Assembly (NCBI GenBank): GCA_946482165.1
Contig: CAMLQS010000058.1
Location: 1 to 19,010, forward strand
Length of the DNA: 19,010 bases
Source of the DNA: an uncultured Verrucomicrobiota bacterium
GTDB lineage: Bacteria; Verrucomicrobiota; Verrucomicrobiae; Opitutales; Opitutaceae
Direction of reading: 5' to 3'
The notes beneath the pieces are model-generated. The model saw only the letters and a list, made by a program, of their open reading frames with translations. It did not search any database and was not told the DNA's origin. Each line of letters begins with the position of its first letter. The stretch's first letter is position 1. The position numbers were made by a program, and so were the translations under genes. This document shows positions 17,401-19,010 of the stretch, piece after piece.

Positions 17401-19010
17401 TGGGCAGCGGCATCGGCGAGTTGAGGATGGTGCCGGCGGTGACGTCGTAGACGAAGGCGTGGGTGGCGTCTTCGCGAAGGACCTCGTAGGCGGCCATGGC
17501 GGGGCGGCCGTCGGCGGTGTCGGTGTATTCGACGAGGACGCGGGGGAGGGAGGTGAAGTCGGAGCCGGTGACGACGTTGAGGTCGTCGCGCAGGGCGTAG
17601 GCGCGGCCGCCGAGCATGAGGGCGTGTTCCTCGTTGGGGTTGTAGCCGGGGAGGGTGGCGTCGTTTTGGACGTAGACGAAGCCGGCGGCGGGGCCGGGGG
17701 CGAGGTCGCCGGTGCCGGAGTTGGAGGCGAGGACGATCTGGGGATCGTCGGTGCGGTAGGCGACGGTGTAGCGGCCGATCTTGGCGGGGACGTAGAGGTC
17801 GGGGAACTGGGACGAGGGGGCGGCGACCCTCTTGAACCACCAGACGGCGAGGGCGGTGGAGCCGTCGGGGGCGGCGTTGACCGGGATGATGGCGCCCTGC
17901 TCGGCGGCGGCGACGCCGACGGAGAAGGGATCCTTGTAGGCGCTGGGCGAATACGCGGTGCCGGCGGAGACGTAGCCGGCGAGGGTGTAGTCGGAGGAGG
18001 GCGGATCCAGGCGGCGGCCGACGTGGGCGACGCCGGTCAAGGCGGGGCCGCCGTCGCCCTCGAGGAAGCCGTCGCGGCCCTCGGCCTGGGTCATGAGGCG
18101 GACATACCAGACGGCGCCGTTGGTGCCGGTGAACTTGAGGAGGGTGCGGTTGAGCTGGTCGCCGCCGAGGGAGACGAGGAGGCGCTGGGAGACGGAGTCG
18201 ACGGCGGCCTCGTCCTGCTCCTCGTCGTCCTGGTAGATGACGGCGGGGATCTGGCCGCCCTCGAACTTGAGGCCGGTGCCGCTGGCGTCGGTGCTGCCGC
18301 CGACGGCGACGGTGTAGTGGGAGAACTGCGACACGTCGTCGGGCCAGACCTGGAGGTATTTGCGGAGGTATTTGGGCCAGTCGAGCTGGAGGCCGGGGGC
18401 GAGGCCGGAGTCGGGGGCGATGGCGGCGTCGAGCTGCTCGAGCCAGTAGAAGACGACGCGGTCCTCGATGGTGTTCTCGTGCTCGGCGTAGTAGGCGAGG
18501 GAGCCGTCGGGGCGCACGAAGCTGCCGTAATAGGTGACGGAGCTGGAGGAGGAGGTGCTGCTTACCGGCAGGGCGACGAGGGCGGTGTCCTCGGGGAAGG
18601 GGCGGATCTCCTCGCCGAGGACGACGGTCTGGGTGGACGGGTCGGCGGACTGGGCGACCTCGACGACGTCGGCGCCGAGGAACTCGTGGGAGCCGTCGTC
18701 GCGGAGGGCGCCGAGGTATTCGACGATGATGCGGCCGGAGACGTTGTAGGCGTGGAGCTCGCCGACGCCGTTGGTTTTCTCGAACCAGACGGTGCGGAGC
18801 TCGGAGGCCGGCTGGGCGTCGGGGTCGGCGGGCGGGGTGGTGCCGACGGCGACGTATTCGGTCGTGACGGTGGGCGGGAAGACGTTGCTGAAGACCGGAT
18901 TCACCGTGACGATGCGCCCGCTGGGGATGGTGACGCGGGGGCCGTTGAAGCTTTTTTCCGTCCAGTAGAAGGTGCGGACGGGATTGCTGGTGGCGGAGGA
19001 GACGGAGAAA
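11477..19010 (-). CDS. Giant multidomain protein with TcA-like C-terminal region (N-terminus beyond window edge)
   Basis: The frame is open from the right edge (no stop in 18905-19010) to the TAA at 11477, at least 2510 residues. Residue numbers here count from the GTG at 18904, which is not a true start. Residues 1-560 are beta-rich modules with YNPNEEHALMLGGRAYALRD near 420. About 570-708 is a carbohydrate-binding-like beta-sandwich ending SLRFDPVG...FEIDWIRAS. About 1120-1220 is a PA14/galactose-binding-like module (DHDGFILYVNG, then GDNRVEVALF). Near 1500-1515, DTADGTIDAADAQ is dockerin- or EF-hand-like. About 1885-2138 is long charged helix on both sides of an Ala/Gly-rich hydrophobic centre (about 1941-2001). 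The C-terminus has RSWRVKDQAIPLPFNLG, then WKLVIPA and VTDIQLFLRTYSHSGN. I see only two cysteines. An exported or surface role fits. Resemblance to Tc-toxin A pore-forming and TcB-binding regions is my inference from motif order. The identity of the N-terminus and any secretion signal are unseen. Confidence 0.85.
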   Translation of the reverse strand, partial: FSVSSATSNPVRTFYWTEKSFNGPRVTIPSGRIVTVNPVFSNVFPPTVTTEYVAVGTTPPADPDAQPASELRTVWFEKTNGVGELHAYNVSGRIIVEYLGALRDDGSHEFLGADVVEVAQSADPSTQTVVLGEEIRPFPEDTALVALPVSSTSSSSSVTYYGSFVRPDGSLAYYAEHENTIEDRVVFYWLEQLDAAIAPDSGLAPGLQLDWPKYLRKYLQVWPDDVSQFSHYTVAVGGSTDASGTGLKFEGGQIPAVIYQDDEEQDEAAVDSVSQRLLVSLGGDQLNRTLLKFTGTNGAVWYVRLMTQAEGRDGFLEGDGGPALTGVAHVGRRLDPPSSDYTLAGYVSAGTAYSPSAYKDPFSVGVAAAEQGAIIPVNAAPDGSTALAVWWFKRVAAPSSQFPDLYVPAKIGRYTVAYRTDDPQIVLASNSGTGDLAPGPAAGFVYVQNDATLPGYNPNEEHALMLGGRAYALRDDLNVVTGSDFTSLPRVLVEYTDTADGRPAMAAYEVLREDATHAFVYDVTAGTILNSPMPLPKLPLPVDSATGLSRNLEVVPDADLYPPESLATGAPAAYASFTYKDRKGYDWVYRGPHDTASTSGLPSSAPLANTEFNTGSRGYWTQSLNIGSLAVADGAFSGTATGNGDAQFYTSGLPHFPGNDVPTLQIRFRASANVGTQLFWANEDGGYGSGRVMTVNYTGAGDWQTLGFPLSTSVNWAGKTITSLRFDPVGAVGQTFEIDWIRASAPTPALGMQWYYTMRAGFFIPGLSLSAQPAEGTILPYLRPQNSDGTFVGDAIAGTPLTVAYLPVWPSDAPSMSVGETLSLPNHGLPAVRGQTSAHVLYQQSVALAGTTTPSVTLHDPTRAKSILLNAANVGLTALPASAATTAEGGKTYFQLLPPHLQQRFYFDPALGEVGGLMLVGEFVDEISGEDYVHLNALGDEDVASLKAIVTSTDANAQAWYNAIDGLSTRVETFVEDPARPGTYVADSARTVTVGATSLAAITDSDTAVDSYALTATGAGSGFVTLLFGDGEAFTPEGDPVSVNIIQVAPQLYTGDLKTLVASNPLDEQTALRHSGDFAARPGDYEFDWRYAPPQDGVQPPTYTYALATVLGDPAAGSDSWLLATNPSAPLPSTYPTTEYPFPRSFAVRDSAYDASSGHPATVAMAAAAIHFDGPVPAQVVFSAELGDHDGFILYVNGAAALASRLPSGVATPAGLVSTDARAGLSSIGLAYQYTVPSTYFVVGDNRVEVALFTAAAANVASSLDFQIDASVETDHVVADGSPWIKPNGTLSNVVIVGGSADSPLGNPLLVFSDNYFTVRYRPKDGVSTVAGSDWSRWMTPKLVESWIKRALDGINPFTQRTDDLYNNPVSTDVSILTQAGTRWEGDVALNLNNIDAFGLIEIYETLLNRAKKLSIDAGYDDPGTNDTLLLTAGYLNDLYITLGNEASDDADNPTIAIDGPLGATEVNTSRFSFEGQVPTLIEEELALLRGRDDFLSPGVTTAPSYNRLFWNYINGIDSGESIYALNYDIKDQVGTDTADGTIDAADAQHMFPQAHGDAYGHYLTALTGYYKLLTSPHFTWTPRSEAVDILGLTVQIDYQDERKFAAAAANVARVAARTLDITARAGYRDDPSLGWTHQRDGRYNSATGLTRHWGSDEWAARAGQGAYLHWVSANAMLPDVDTNPAHTGIQIIDRTTVPELSELVSSAIDIQATLDAQCAHLNPLGLAKGAIAFDISPTDLLSGDSHYEQIYQRALRACLNAQAAFNQASVMNRLLRDQNSSLDAYNDAVDDQEDAFEYQLLNIFGSAYPGDIGPGRLYEQGYAGPDLYHYYYIDRPSEFVDTSTQVNVSFREPVEMNPFTTWSLDTVYNKIRDPFQYTTRTRAIAPDRLMQFAASGMGARAQPGSLQRALLEVYQAQVNARESASTLDALMRRFDRDYQLFTEFRTAYDDASEGAADKLDQAASYLTASSALTNSAAVLELSAGFINDIADATAEAFPTVAGLSIDATSVARGLSIYGGATAAYAQGLAGLAFENTVAYLEAQAENLSAEADDFYTQYDWDNEDKQHVVEFERFLDQVLAHRYELARRLGELQKAAEEVSRLVAQANRVLSEREIFRQRAAAVIQGYRTRDMTYRALRNEELSQYQALYDLAAQYTYLALQSYDYETGLLGTAAGQALIDGIVSTRSLGEFTNGRPVATTGSTGDGGLAALLARLQADWSVVESRLGINNPDTYGTLFSLRGELFRVRTDQATTDDDSAWKQVLQQHIMSNVLNDPDVAEYARNIRKADGSAVPGFVIPFGTTIGHGLNFFGLELAAGDHAYTASNYATKIAASGLVLKGYIGMDPYAIGTPNAGGPASSDPDALSATPYVYLIPAGIDSMLAPPLGDTAEVRSWRVKDQAIPLPFNLGQSDFSSTQFFTPEGTLNEKLWITRKHQAFRPVNDPAYFYSTLPGEFTNRRLIGRSVWNSQWKLVIPAYTLLNREQDGLDRFVRSVTDIQLFLRTYSHSGN

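Noticed and set aside
1..19010. tRNA, rRNA, CRISPR array, insertion sequence or prophage genes
   Set aside because: Looked for on both strands; no cloverleaf, regularly spaced repeat, transposase or integrase motif was seen.

Overview
This is a GC-rich bacterial window in which every gene I can support lies on the minus strand, so transcription runs from the right edge to the left. No rRNA, tRNA, CRISPR array, transposase or integrase was seen. The very high GC, the tandem HyfB-like subunits, the response regulator with a Cys4 tail, the giant surface-type protein and the intergenic CTCCGTG-type words together suggest a Verrucomicrobiota (Opitutaceae-like) chromosome. That placement is an inference from family impressions; there is no marker gene in the window.

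Region A (19010-10815): a giant open frame of at least 2510 codons enters from the right edge with its N-terminus missing. Its first two thirds look like exported beta-sandwich modules. Its last third is a long helical stretch with an Ala/Gly-rich hydrophobic centre, followed by a beta-rich C-terminus. I think this last part resembles the pore-forming and TcB-binding end of Tc-toxin A subunits. A small predicted lipoprotein of unknown function follows after about 150 bp of repeat-like intergenic DNA.

Region B (10814-6916): an intergenic region with a sizeable inverted repeat precedes a two-gene phosphorelay. The first gene is a PAS-PAS-HisKA-HATPase-REC-REC-HPt hybrid kinase. The second, overlapping it by 23 nt, is a CheY-like response regulator with a C-terminal four-cysteine module. 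The overlap suggests translational coupling and that the two work together.

Region C (6752-6426): a short RNase III-fold protein of Mini-III type with an incomplete catalytic set. A 19-bp palindrome lies upstream and a small hairpin downstream.

Region D (6167-1): a probable operon of membrane energy and ion transport genes. It holds a SulP-family anion transporter with STAS domain, a HyfB/NuoL-like proton-conducting subunit, a helix-turn-helix plus PTS EIIA fusion, and a second HyfB/NuoL-like subunit that leaves the window at the left edge. The last two overlap by 4 nt (ATGA). The two HyfB-like proteins are colinear paralogues. The arrangement suggests a proton- or ion-coupled complex whose expression or activity is tied to phosphotransfer signalling, with anion (possibly bicarbonate or sulfate) transport encoded just upstream.
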